Of a stretch of DNA of 13,165 nt, positions 1-7,657 are shown one piece after another. Source of the DNA: SG8-40 sp050050435. Lineage in GTDB: Bacteria; Pseudomonadota; Gammaproteobacteria; Burkholderiales; Eutrophovitaceae. The stretch covers positions 1 through 13,165 of the forward strand of contig JASFUE010000062.1 in assembly GCA_050050435.1 (NCBI GenBank), written 5' to 3'. The notes below the pieces were generated by a model. The model saw nothing but the letters and a program-made list of their open reading frames with translations, searched no databases and was not told the DNA's origin. Both the position numbers and the translations under genes were made by a program. The stretch's first letter is position 1. Each line of letters opens with the position of its first letter.

Positions 1-1
1 C

Positions 2-577
2 GAACTGCTGTACAAGTCCGAGCCGTACGTGCCACATCGCAATATCTTCCGTCCGCCCACCGAAGAAGGCGTGACCATCGCGCCGGGTGCTGCCGGTGGA
101 ACCTCGTGGTCACCCGTTTCCTATGATCCGGCCACCGGCCTGGTCTACGTCACCGGTATTCACATGCCGACGACGTTCACCATTCACGAGCGCCCGGCCA
201 CGGAGAACCGGCCGGCGCTGCGCTATTCGGTACTGGAAGTGGCGGATGAACCGCGCTGGGGTGTGCTCAGCGCAATCGATACGCGCGCGAACGGGCGAAT
301 TTTCTGGCAAACAGAAACAAAAGACATTCTGGTCGGCGGCGTCCTGGCAACTTCCGGCGGACTGGTGTTCACGGGGGAGGGAACCGGAGAGTTTTCCGCG
401 TTCGACGCGGCGACAGGCGCGCATCTCTGGTCGTTTATGTGCGGTGCCGGTGTAAATGCGCCGCCAATCACCTTTGAAATTGACGGTAAGCAATACGTCA
501 CCGTGGCGGCAGGCGGTCACAACCTGTTCGGTTTTCCACGTGGCGATGCGGTGATTACCTTTGCGTTGCCCGACTAG
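2..577 (+). CDS. PQQ-dependent dehydrogenase, C-terminal part (5' end outside window)
   Basis: This is the last 191 residues of a pyrroloquinoline-quinone-dependent alcohol or sugar dehydrogenase of the methanol/ethanol dehydrogenase type, which oxidises its substrate in the periplasm and passes electrons to a cytochrome or quinone. The frame is open from the first bases, so the gene begins before the window. Visible family marks are GGTSWSPVSYDPATG, the blade-like GGVLATSGGLVFTGEGTG, then FSAFDAATGAHLW and the ending FEIDGKQYVTVAAGG. These are the last blades of the eight-bladed quinoprotein propeller. The protein stops shortly after the propeller, so it has no C-terminal cytochrome c domain. 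An NHL propeller gene follows after 85 bases on the same strand. The substrate cannot be told because the PQQ- and calcium-binding residues lie upstream of the window. Confidence 0.9.
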   Translation, partial: ELLYKSEPYVPHRNIFRPPTEEGVTIAPGAAGGTSWSPVSYDPATGLVYVTGIHMPTTFTIHERPATENRPALRYSVLEVADEPRWGVLSAIDTRANGRIFWQTETKDILVGGVLATSGGLVFTGEGTGEFSAFDAATGAHLWSFMCGAGVNAPPITFEIDGKQYVTVAAGGHNLFGFPRGDAVITFALPD

Positions 578-662
578 CGGCGAGCGGCACACCGTAGTGC
601 TTGCGGGCCGGCGTTCGCAGTACAGGTGTCGCAAGCAGACGAGTCCGAATTGAGGAGATCAC

Positions 663-1751
663 ATGTGTTATTTATGCGCGATGGCGCGCCATGCGCCGCT
701 CGGGGCAATCAATACAAGAACGGCCCGCTTCATGGATGCGCGCTCGCCGGCGCATTCGAACGATGCGTCAGCCGGTGCCGGCGAGTCCGTAATCATCGGT
801 TCCGGGCAGTACCGCTATCGCGTACTGGACCAGTGGGCTGAATTGCCGCCGGGAATGTCCCTTTATGAAGGGACTTCCGTCTGTGTCGACAGCAAGGACA
901 ATGTGTATGTGTTCAACCGCGGCGCGCATCCGGTGATCGTGTTCGATCGCGACGGCAAGTTCCAGCGCTCGTGGGGTGAGGACATCGGCTTTACCCGGCC
1001 TCACGGTGCGTCGATCGGCCCCGACGATGCGCTCTATCTCACCGATGATCAGGGCCACGCGGTGCGCAAGTGCACGAACGACGGGAAAGTGCTGATGACC
1101 ATCGGCATGCCGAACAAGCCGGCGCCACGTTTCAGTGGCGAGCCATTCAACCTCTGCACCCACACCGCCTTGTCACCGAAAGGTGAAATCTACGTCTCCG
1201 ATGGCTACCAGAACGCGCGCGTACACAAGTATTCTCCTGACGGGAAACTGCTGCGCTCATGGGGCGAACCGGGAACCGCTCCGGGACAGTTCAGCCTTGT
1301 GCACAACATTGCCTGTGACGACGATGGCTGGGTTTACGTCGCCGATCGCGAGAATCACCGCGTACAGGTATTTGACAGTAACGGCAACTACGAGACCCAG
1401 TGGAACAACCTCGGACGGCCCTGCGGGTTGTTCGTCACCCGGGGCACAAAACCGCTCGGCATCATCGGCGAGCTGGCGCCGGACAACGTCGCCAGTTTTT
1501 CGCGTGACGTACCCAATCTCGGTCCGCGCGTGACCATTGTCGATGCCGCCAAGGGCGATGTCCTCGCTTATGTCGGCACCAGGCCGTTGGGAGAGGAGCC
1601 GGGTCAGTTCATTGCTCCGCACGGTATTGCCATGGATTCACAGGGTGATATCTATGTGGCGGAAGTCTCAACCACATTCTGGAGCACGACTTTCGGCAGC
1701 AAACCCGATCACGAGTTGCGTTCGCTGCAAAAACTGGTTCGGGTCAGTTAG
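663..1751 (+). CDS. NHL-repeat beta-propeller protein, peptidyl-alpha-hydroxyglycine alpha-amidating lyase-like
   Basis: A 362-residue protein whose body is an NHL-type beta-propeller. Blade-like units are visible at about residues 70-103, 112-148, 164-200, 213-247 and 316-335, with phrases such as VYVFNRGAHPVIVFDRDGKF and WVYVADRENHRVQVFDSNG. PHG occurs at 113-115 and 319-321. This pattern resembles bacterial relatives of the lyase half of peptidylglycine amidating enzymes; true lyase activity is not shown. The ATG at 663 is chosen because AGGAG lies six bases before it; an ATG at 732 has no such site. With this start the N terminus is MCYLCAMARH, a C-x2-C-x4-H arrangement, and no signal peptide is seen, so the protein appears cytoplasmic although its upstream partner is periplasmic. 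It probably shares a transcript with the dehydrogenase gene. Confidence 0.82.
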   Translation: MCYLCAMARHAPLGAINTRTARFMDARSPAHSNDASAGAGESVIIGSGQYRYRVLDQWAELPPGMSLYEGTSVCVDSKDNVYVFNRGAHPVIVFDRDGKFQRSWGEDIGFTRPHGASIGPDDALYLTDDQGHAVRKCTNDGKVLMTIGMPNKPAPRFSGEPFNLCTHTALSPKGEIYVSDGYQNARVHKYSPDGKLLRSWGEPGTAPGQFSLVHNIACDDDGWVYVADRENHRVQVFDSNGNYETQWNNLGRPCGLFVTRGTKPLGIIGELAPDNVASFSRDVPNLGPRVTIVDAAKGDVLAYVGTRPLGEEPGQFIAPHGIAMDSQGDIYVAEVSTTFWSTTFGSKPDHELRSLQKLVRVS

Positions 1752-1767
1752 CGCTCGCGTCAGTTAG
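1743..1767 (+). repeat. Nine-base direct repeat at the end of the NHL gene
   Basis: GTCAGTTAG occurs at 1743-1751, where it contains the TAG stop codon, and again at 1759-1767. The copies are 16 bases apart, so the second is not in frame. It looks like a small local duplication at the 3' end of the gene. No role is evident. Confidence 0.5.
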
Positions 1768-1862
1768 AACGGCGCGCGCAGCCGGGTTACGCCAGGCGGC
1801 TCGACCGGGACAGCGACTGTGCCATTTTTTCAGCTGTTTTCAGCGGCTGGGATTGGTGGGTA

Positions 1863-2195
1863 CTACATCCAGCGGCGTACTTTTTCGGTGACCCGGTCTT
1901 CCAGGAAGAGCTGGATCAGGTCGCTGCCTTTCTTGTCGATTTCGATGATCCTGGCGCCCACACCACCGTTGGTGACGTGCATCACCTTGATTTTGCACTC
2001 AAGAGTCTGCTCAGGATAAAGCTCGCAGCAGAAATCGAAAACCTGCCCGACCTCGAGATCCCGCGTGGATACGATCAGCAAGCCGTCATCGCTCATATCC
2101 TGAACGATGCACGGGAAGTGCTTTTCACCGGCATCCAATGCGGCCCGTTGGGTGACTGCAACTCGCAGTGATGCGCGCAATTCTTTCTGATTCAT
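1863..2195 (-). CDS. PilZ domain protein, copy 1
   Basis: A 110-residue, single-domain PilZ protein, expected to bind cyclic di-GMP in the cytoplasm and act on an unknown partner. Both binding motifs are present: RASLR (RxxxR) at residues 7-11 and DMSDDG (DxSxxG) at 33-38. The rest is a compact beta-barrel sequence ending in RRW. The open frame runs upstream to 2366, but the start at 2195 is preferred because it begins MNQKELRA, matching MKNKELRA of the paralogue at 6493-6825, and gives exactly the same length. Ungapped hand alignment gives 63 identical residues of 110. The ribosome-binding site is weak. It lies 737 bases beyond the putA stop, so it probably has its own promoter. Confidence 0.88.
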   Translation of the reverse strand: MNQKELRASLRVAVTQRAALDAGEKHFPCIVQDMSDDGLLIVSTRDLEVGQVFDFCCELYPEQTLECKIKVMHVTNGGVGARIIEIDKKGSDLIQLFLEDRVTEKVRRWM

Positions 2196-2932
2196 TGGCA
2201 ATTCCGCTTGTACTTGCCGGAAATCGCAAGCAAGGTGCTGGCCAGATCGCCCTCCACAGAGACCAATTTGACGAATGTGGGCAATGATCGCGCTGCGCGA
2301 GGGGTATTGTGCGCAAGCTCGTGACACCGGCAGGCTTGTGATGAGCAAGAATCGCGGCAAATGCAATCGCCGTCTTGACGGATCATGACTGACGCTGTGC
2401 GTTCAACACCGTAGACGTTGTGCGCAAGAATGATCGTACTCAAGAAATACCGACATTTCTGATGGTTATCGGCCGGCCGAAATGATTACGCGCTTGCCCG
2501 GTAGCCGATTGGCTATGATCGGTAAATTCGATTGCAGGCTGATTACAAGGTTTCCCGATCAGCGCGGTTCCGCGCACGGGCACAAACGGGGATCACGTGC
2601 GGTACTGGATGGGACGCCGCACGGTGGATGCGCGACCCGGCTTCCACTGCCTGAACAGTATTTTCAGCGTGAAAGCGGTCATTTCGGACGATATGCGCAA
2701 GTTCGGAGACGGTCTCTGGCTGGCCGATGCCAGTCACAGGGTCGACCGTCAGGCAAATGCCCGGGCAGGGTATGGCCCCCGATTCCGTCGAACCGGCGCA
2801 TTTGCAGTTCAGTCAGGTTGAGTGGGGCGAGCAAATCACCCGCTTGAAACGCGATCTTGCGGCTATGGCCCCGGTTTCGCGGGCGACGGCATTTCCATTT
2901 CAATTTGAGCCGCCGACATTCGCCCGGTCGCC
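2196..2932. other. Long intergenic stretch between putA and PilZ copy 1
   Basis: 737 bases without a gene I can support. Several overlapping open frames exist (for example 2482-2847, 2597-2821 and 2727-2954, plus strand), but none has a good ribosome site, a recognisable domain or a likely composition, and they overlap each other in different frames. One of them, 2727-2954, runs into the 3' end of putA. The stretch contains two copies of TTGTGCGCAAG and a 12-base palindrome. It may hold the promoter of PilZ copy 1 and the putA terminator, but I could not identify either. A decayed gene is possible. Confidence 0.45.
2307..2428. repeat. Eleven-base direct repeat upstream of PilZ copy 1
   Basis: TTGTGCGCAAG occurs at 2307-2317 and 2418-2428, 111 bases apart, in the intergenic region upstream of PilZ copy 1. 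The core is nearly self-complementary (TTG...CAA around GCGC), as many protein-binding sites are. CGCAAG also forms the arms of the dyad in front of PilZ copy 2. A regulatory role is inference. Confidence 0.4.
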
Positions 2933-5900
2933 TCAATCAGCCCCATCAATCTGAAACAGGTTGGCATTTCCACCGGCGGCAGCCGTGTTAACGCTGATAG
3001 ACCGTTCAGTGCTGAAACGTTGCAGATAATTGGGCCCACCCGCTTTGGGGCCCGTTCCGGAAAGCCCTTCTCCACCGAACGGCTGCACACCGACAGTCGC
3101 ACCAACCATATTGCGGTTGACATAGATGTTGCCGACACGAACGCGATCCTGAATGTAGCGCGCCGTTGTGTCGATGCGGCTGTGGATTCCCAGAGTCAAT
3201 CCGTACCCGGTATTATTGATGGCTTCTATGACGTCATCGAGCGAATCAGCGGCGTAGCGGATCACGTGTAATACCGGACCGAAAACTTCCCGGCCCAGAC
3301 GTGCGAGGCTGTCAATTTGGTAGGCACGCGGTGCGAAGAATGTGCCGTGTCTTGTCCCGGTCGCAAGCCGCGTTTGATAAATTGGGATCCCTCCATTTTG
3401 CATTCGTGCCGAGTGTGTTTCGAGCATCTGCCTTGCTTGCTCGTCAATTACCGGACCGATATCGGTTGAAAGCAGTCTCGGATCGCCGACGGTGAGTTCC
3501 GCCATCGCCCCTTTGAGTAACCCGATTATCCGCTCGGCGACGTCTTCCTGCAGGAACAGCACACGCAGCGCCGAACAGCGTTGCCCGGCACTGCCGAATG
3601 CAGAGGTCAGCACATCTTTTACGACCTGCTCGGCCAGGGCGGAGCTGTCAACGATCATTGCGTTCTGACCGCCTGTCTCCGCAATCAGGGGAATGATGGG
3701 CCCCGCTCGGGAGGCGAGTGATTTGTTAATGGATCTCGCTGTTTCAGTAGAACCGGTGAATGCGACACCGGCGATTCGCTCGTCGGAAACAAGTCGGGCA
3801 CCGACTGTATCTCCCCTACCGGGCAGAAACTGAAGCACCTCATGCGGGATGCCCGCGTCATGCAGAAAATGCACTGTACGGGCGGCCACCAGCGGAGTTC
3901 GTTCCGCCGGTTTCGCGATGACCGTATTACCAGTAACCATGGCAGCAGCGATTTGTCCGGTGAAGATGGCTAATGGAAAATTCCATGGACTGATACACAC
4001 GAACGCACCGCGTCCGTGCAAGCCAAGTTTGTTGCTCTCGCCGGTCGGTCCGCGCAAACAACGTTCCGCTAAAGTGCGACGTGCGGTCGCCGCATAGTAA
4101 CGACAGAAATCTGTTGCCTCGCGAACTTCGTTCAATGAATCGCGAACGGTTTTCCCGCCTTCGCGTATACACAGCACCATGAGCTCGGCGCGGTTTTGCT
4201 CGAGCATGTCGGCAGCGCGTTCGAGGTGGCGGGCACGCGTTTCAATATCGGTTCTGCTCCATGTCCCGGATGCTGCAGCCGCGGCATTCAATGCTGCTTC
4301 GATCGCAGCATCGCCGGCTTCTTCGACGTGGCCGACAACACAGCGTCGATCGCTCGGTGATTTGATTTCTTCGGATTGTCCACGAAGACGCTCTCCGTCA
4401 ACGACAGGCTGAGCCGTCGGCGATGCGTTCAGGTGCGACTCCATGTCTCTGGCCAATGTCGTCAGAGCCATGCTGTCAGCCCAGTCGATGCCATGCGAGT
4501 TGCGCCGCTCGTCACCGAATAGATGGCTCGACAACGGAATCCGCGGATGCGCTAGCGGTTTTGTTGCGCGAACAGTCTGGACCGGATCGGCGATGATGCT
4601 TTCAACTGATAAGGTTTCGTCATTGAGACGATTGACAAAGGAAGTATTTGCACCGTTTTCAAGCAGACGTCTGACCAGATATGGCAGCAAGTCTTCGTGC
4701 GATCCGACCGGAGCATAGACGCGACACGCGACTGTTTCCGGGTCAACAATTTCGGCGTAAAGTGCTTCGCCCATGCCATGCAGTCTCTGAAATTCGAAGT
4801 TGCGGTCGTCTCTTGCCATTTCCATCAGGAATGCGACGGTATGAGCGTTGTGGGTGGCAAACTGTGGAAACAACACATCGCGCGCCGACCATATGCGTTT
4901 TGCACAGGCCAGATAGGACACATCCGTGGACGGTTTTCGGGTAAATACCGCATAGCCGTCAAGGCCTTCCTGCTGGGCGAGTTTGATTTCTGAGTCCCAG
5001 TAGGCGCCCTTGACCAACCGCAAGGGGATCCGTCTTTGATGCTTGCGAGCAATATTAATAAGCCAATCGACGACATGAATGGCGCGTTTCTGATAGGCCT
5101 GCAGCGCCAGACCGAACCCGTTCCAACCCGATGGCAGCTTGTTATAGACATTTTCAAATACGTCAAGCGTCAGCTCAAGACGGTTGGCTTCCTCCATGTC
5201 GAGAGTGATGCCAATGCCTGCATCACGCGCGCGTTCGGCGAGAGCCTGCACGCGAGGCGTGAGTTCTTTCAGAACGCAGTCACGCTTCGCGAACTCGAAA
5301 CGCGGATGCAGAGCAGAGAGCTTGATCGAGATGCCGGGTGCGGAGAAGATTTCATCGCTATTGCCGGCTTGTTTAGCCAACGCGTCGATTGCATGTGCAT
5401 AAGAGTCGTAGTAGCGTTCTGCGTCCTTGGCGCATAGTGCAGCTTCACCAAGCATGTCGAATGAGTACCGGTACGGCTGGTTCTCCGGCATCTGGCTGCG
5501 TTTTAGTGCTTCACCAATGGTTCGCCCCATTACGAACTCGTGTCCCATGATGCGCATTGCGTGATTAAGCGCAACGCGGATTACTGGCTCGCCAAGGCGG
5601 GCCGTGAGTTTCCGGAGCAAATCGGTAATGCCTTCGGCGCCCGGTTTCTCGAGCGCGACGATACGGCCGGTGAGCATCAAACCCCACGTAGAGGCATTCA
5701 CGAACAACGACTGGCTGTGCCCCAGATGCGCATCCCACTGGCCTCGCGCGAGTTTGTCCTGAATGAGTTTGTCGGCGGTGTCGGCGTCAGGAATACGCAA
5801 CAAAGCCTCTGCCAGGCACATCAGCATTACGCCTTCTGTGGAAGAGAGGTCGTATTCGTTCAAAAAGGCATCAATGCCGTCGCGGCTCTTCGCGCGCTTG

Positions 5901-6073
5901 CGTGCAGCGGTTACCAGTCCGCGCGCACGTTGGGCAATGCGCTTATTGGCATCGGGGCTTACCGCCGCGACAGGCAGCAATGCTTCTATTGCTGCTGCCT
6001 CATCGGAAAGGTATGCATCGCAAATTGCAGCGCGTAGTGCATCGGGTTGAGGTGGCTCGTTTGCAAAAATCAT
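2933..6073 (-). CDS. putA: Bifunctional proline dehydrogenase / L-glutamate gamma-semialdehyde dehydrogenase PutA
   Basis: A 1046-residue trifold enzyme that oxidises proline to pyrroline-5-carboxylate with FAD, passing electrons to quinone, and then oxidises glutamate semialdehyde to glutamate with NAD+. The proline dehydrogenase barrel covers about residues 180-480 and shows RLVKGAYWDSE (352-362), the YAPVGSHEDL segment (453-462) and the RR pair at 468-469 that binds the proline carboxylate in relatives. The aldehyde dehydrogenase half covers about 575-1025, with PWNFP (N698), FTGSTE (772-777), general base E799 and nucleophile C833 in GQRCSA. It ends in GVQPFGGEGLSGTGPKAGG and SVNTAAAGGNA, the usual PutA tail. 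There is no N-terminal ribbon-helix-helix domain, so it should not repress its own gene. GGAGG sits four bases before the ATG at 6073. Both catalytic halves look intact. Confidence 0.97.
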   Translation of the reverse strand: MIFANEPPQPDALRAAICDAYLSDEAAAIEALLPVAAVSPDANKRIAQRARGLVTAARKRAKSRDGIDAFLNEYDLSSTEGVMLMCLAEALLRIPDADTADKLIQDKLARGQWDAHLGHSQSLFVNASTWGLMLTGRIVALEKPGAEGITDLLRKLTARLGEPVIRVALNHAMRIMGHEFVMGRTIGEALKRSQMPENQPYRYSFDMLGEAALCAKDAERYYDSYAHAIDALAKQAGNSDEIFSAPGISIKLSALHPRFEFAKRDCVLKELTPRVQALAERARDAGIGITLDMEEANRLELTLDVFENVYNKLPSGWNGFGLALQAYQKRAIHVVDWLINIARKHQRRIPLRLVKGAYWDSEIKLAQQEGLDGYAVFTRKPSTDVSYLACAKRIWSARDVLFPQFATHNAHTVAFLMEMARDDRNFEFQRLHGMGEALYAEIVDPETVACRVYAPVGSHEDLLPYLVRRLLENGANTSFVNRLNDETLSVESIIADPVQTVRATKPLAHPRIPLSSHLFGDERRNSHGIDWADSMALTTLARDMESHLNASPTAQPVVDGERLRGQSEEIKSPSDRRCVVGHVEEAGDAAIEAALNAAAAASGTWSRTDIETRARHLERAADMLEQNRAELMVLCIREGGKTVRDSLNEVREATDFCRYYAATARRTLAERCLRGPTGESNKLGLHGRGAFVCISPWNFPLAIFTGQIAAAMVTGNTVIAKPAERTPLVAARTVHFLHDAGIPHEVLQFLPGRGDTVGARLVSDERIAGVAFTGSTETARSINKSLASRAGPIIPLIAETGGQNAMIVDSSALAEQVVKDVLTSAFGSAGQRCSALRVLFLQEDVAERIIGLLKGAMAELTVGDPRLLSTDIGPVIDEQARQMLETHSARMQNGGIPIYQTRLATGTRHGTFFAPRAYQIDSLARLGREVFGPVLHVIRYAADSLDDVIEAINNTGYGLTLGIHSRIDTTARYIQDRVRVGNIYVNRNMVGATVGVQPFGGEGLSGTGPKAGGPNYLQRFSTERSISVNTAAAGGNANLFQIDGAD

Positions 6074-6492
6074 GGCGCCTCCAGCTCACTAACAGACTAC
6101 CGTCGGTATGAGTACCTGATGTTGCAACCGTTCTTCAAGGATCCGTGAGCGCACTTAAAAAATCAACTGGCACGCACGTGTGTACACAGGCATTACGGTG
6201 CCTTGCAGCACCAAAAGTTGACGTTGCATTTAACGTAATGCCACACCCCTGCAACATGAAGCGTATCCAGGCTGCCGAAAACAAATAAAGGCGGCGGAAG
6301 GCACTTTGGCTGCGTCGGAGCAGTTGTTCTATGCAATGTGTTGTCTTGCGTGGGCGCTTCGAAAAGCGCGGCGCGTGATGGACAAATTGTCGGATGGCGC
6401 GCGCGCCGCTAGCGAAACAGTAGCGGTCTACAAAAATAATGGCCGTGTGGGTCGTCGCTGGCGCATCCACAGTAAAATGCCCGTAAAGGGCA
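6074..6492. other. putA upstream region, 419 bases, rich in dyads
   Basis: The gap between the stop of PilZ copy 2 and the putA start holds no supported gene; the open frame at 6135-6470 on the minus strand has no ribosome site or recognisable domain. The putA ribosome site is at 6078-6082. The half nearer putA contains several inverted repeats: TACCGTCGGTA (6098-6108), GTTGCAAC (6121-6128), TGTGTACACA (6179-6188), and the pair GGCATTACG/CGTAATGCC (6189-6197 and 6234-6242). ATGTTGCA (6119-6126) and its complement TGCAACAT (6250-6257) also recur. No convincing -35/-10 pair was found. Some of these may be operators for a separate regulator, since this PutA cannot bind DNA through a ribbon-helix-helix domain. 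Confidence 0.45.
6179..6188. promoter_or_regulatory. Ten-base palindrome upstream of putA
   Basis: TGTGTACACA is a perfect palindrome about 106-115 bases before the putA start codon. Its GT...AC spacing resembles the dyads bound by GntR-type regulators, but a palindrome of this length is expected by chance several times in a window this size. A regulatory role is inference from position only. Confidence 0.3.
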
Positions 6493-6825
6493 TTACACCC
6501 ACCGCTTGACCCCGTCGGTGAAGTGTTCCTGCAGGAACAACTGGATCAGCTTCGCGCCCTGTTCATCGATCTCGACGATTTTTGCCCCCACGCCATCGTC
6601 GTTCATGTGTACCACCTCGACCATGCATTCGAGCGTTTTCTCGGGGAACAGCTCGCACCTGAATTGCAGTGTCTGCCCGGCGATCAGCGGGCGGGTGCAC
6701 ATGAACAGCATGCCGCTGTCACTCATGTCCTGCACCACGCACGGGAATTTTTCGGCGCCCGCGGACAAGGCGCCCCTGCGAGTGACCGCAATCCTGAGTT
6801 CAGCCCGTAACTCTTTGTTTTTCAT
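6493..6825 (-). CDS. PilZ domain protein, copy 2
   Basis: A 110-residue, single-domain PilZ protein with the full cyclic di-GMP signature: RAELR (RxxxR) at residues 7-11 and DMSDSG (DxSxxG) at 33-38. It is the paralogue of the gene at 1863-2195: same length, same strand, about 57% identical, and sharing KELRA, FPC-VQDMSD, TLEC, LIQLFL and the near-terminal RW. It begins with ATG at 6825; the ribosome site is weak. A candidate promoter with a dyad over its -10 element lies 54-82 bases upstream. The putA gene is 419 bases downstream on the same strand. It is divergent from the molybdenum hydroxylase genes. It probably serves as a small cyclic di-GMP receptor; the target is unknown. Confidence 0.9.
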   Translation of the reverse strand: MKNKELRAELRIAVTRRGALSAGAEKFPCVVQDMSDSGMLFMCTRPLIAGQTLQFRCELFPEKTLECMVEVVHMNDDGVGAKIVEIDEQGAKLIQLFLQEHFTDGVKRWV

Positions 6826-7191
6826 GTCTGTTTTTGAGTTGATGTCATATTTGGAGAAGGTAAGCCCACATCCGCAAGATTATCATCTTGCGTCAGCATA
6901 ATGTGGATTCCGGCCGCGGCGACGGATCCATTGCCGATCGAGGGAACCCGGACGGCATCAAGGCGTCAGAGTACAGGTTTGCGCTCACGGGGCATGCCTG
7001 GAGGCGATGTCATGACCATGGGGTGCAAGACATATTCGAGAAATCAGAACATATCCTGAAAACGAAAAACTCTCGAAACCAAGTGAAGGAGCAGATGCGC
7101 AAGGCGCCGTCTGGATTGCTCATGATTGCGCGAAGTCCGGACGGTTCTGCTTGCGAACCATTTCTGAGGACTAGTTGATGTGGAGAAAGCG
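6826..7191. other. Divergent intergenic region between PilZ copy 2 and the iorA-like gene
   Basis: 366 bases between divergently transcribed genes. The PilZ-proximal part holds a candidate minus-strand promoter and a 20-base dyad (6873-6892). The rest, up to the iorA-like start, is a leader of about 290 bases in which I recognise no riboswitch, tRNA or convincing plus-strand promoter. The open frame at 6888-7178 (plus) starts inside the dyad with a GTG on the plus strand and has no recognisable domain; I do not call it a gene. GGAGA at 7182-7186 is the ribosome site of the downstream gene. Confidence 0.5.
6873..6907 (-). promoter_or_regulatory. Candidate promoter of PilZ copy 2 with an operator-like dyad over the -10
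   Basis: On the minus strand a -35-like TCCACA (6902-6907) and a -10-like GATAAT (6879-6884) are separated by 17 bases. The -10 lies in the middle of a perfect inverted repeat, CGCAAGAT-TATC-ATCTTGCG on the plus strand (6873-6892). This would start a transcript near 6872, some 47 bases before the PilZ ATG. A dyad centred on the -10 is the classic place for a repressor site. The -35 match is only moderate, and one repeat of this strength per window can arise by chance. Confidence 0.42.
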
Positions 7192-7644
7192 ATGACAAAT
7201 CTGAACGTGAATGGAAAACGGGTCTCCGTGGAGGTCGAAGACGATATGCCGTTGTTGTGGGTACTTCGTGACGAACTGGGCCTCACGGGCACCAAATACA
7301 GCTGTGGGGTGGCCGCTTGCGGAGCCTGTACCGTGCTCGTCGACGGCCAGCCGATGCGTTCCTGTGTCATACCTGCGTCAGCGTTGGCTGGCAAGCAAAT
7401 CACCACCATTGAAGCCTTGTCCGCTGACGGCCAGTCCCATCCAGTGCAGAAGGCCTGGGTGCAGCTGCAGGTTCCGCAGTGCGGTTTCTGCCAGAGCGGC
7501 ATGATCATGGCCGCTGCTGCGTTGCTGGAGCAGAACAAACAGCCGAGCGATGAGGATATCAACGCCGCAATGACCAATATTTGCCGCTGCGGGACCTACG
7601 CGCGAGTGCGCGAAGCGGTCCACCTTGCAGCGCGTTCGGCCTGA
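7192..7644 (+). CDS. iorA: [2Fe-2S] subunit of an isoquinoline 1-oxidoreductase-type molybdenum hydroxylase
   Basis: A 150-residue electron-transfer subunit of the xanthine oxidase superfamily. It carries a plant-ferredoxin-type cluster site at residues 38-58 (C38, C43, C46, C58, within CGVAACGAC) and the second helical cluster site (C97, C100, C131, C133, within QCGFCQSGM and ICRCGTY). All eight ligands are present, so it should carry two clusters that take electrons from the molybdenum site. The ATG at 7192 is chosen over a GTG at 7180 because GGAGA stands just before it. It has no signal peptide and is probably carried out of the cytoplasm with its Tat-exported partner, whose gene begins 13 bases downstream. 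The iorA name describes the family; the substrate is unknown. Confidence 0.92.
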   Translation: MTNLNVNGKRVSVEVEDDMPLLWVLRDELGLTGTKYSCGVAACGACTVLVDGQPMRSCVIPASALAGKQITTIEALSADGQSHPVQKAWVQLQVPQCGFCQSGMIMAAAALLEQNKQPSDEDINAAMTNICRCGTYARVREAVHLAARSA

Positions 7645-7657
7645 ACGGGAGGGGAAA

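Noticed and set aside
2469..2480. Twelve-base palindrome TCGGCCGGCCGA
   Set aside because: In GC-rich DNA several palindromes of this length are expected in a window of this size, and nothing else points to a binding site.
6135..6470. Open frame of 111 codons between PilZ copy 2 and putA, minus strand
   Set aside because: It has no domain and no ribosome site, and its residue composition is that of translated non-coding sequence.
6888..7178. Open frame of 96 codons upstream of the iorA-like gene
   Set aside because: It has no recognisable domain and no ribosome site, and it starts inside the dyad of the divergent promoter region.
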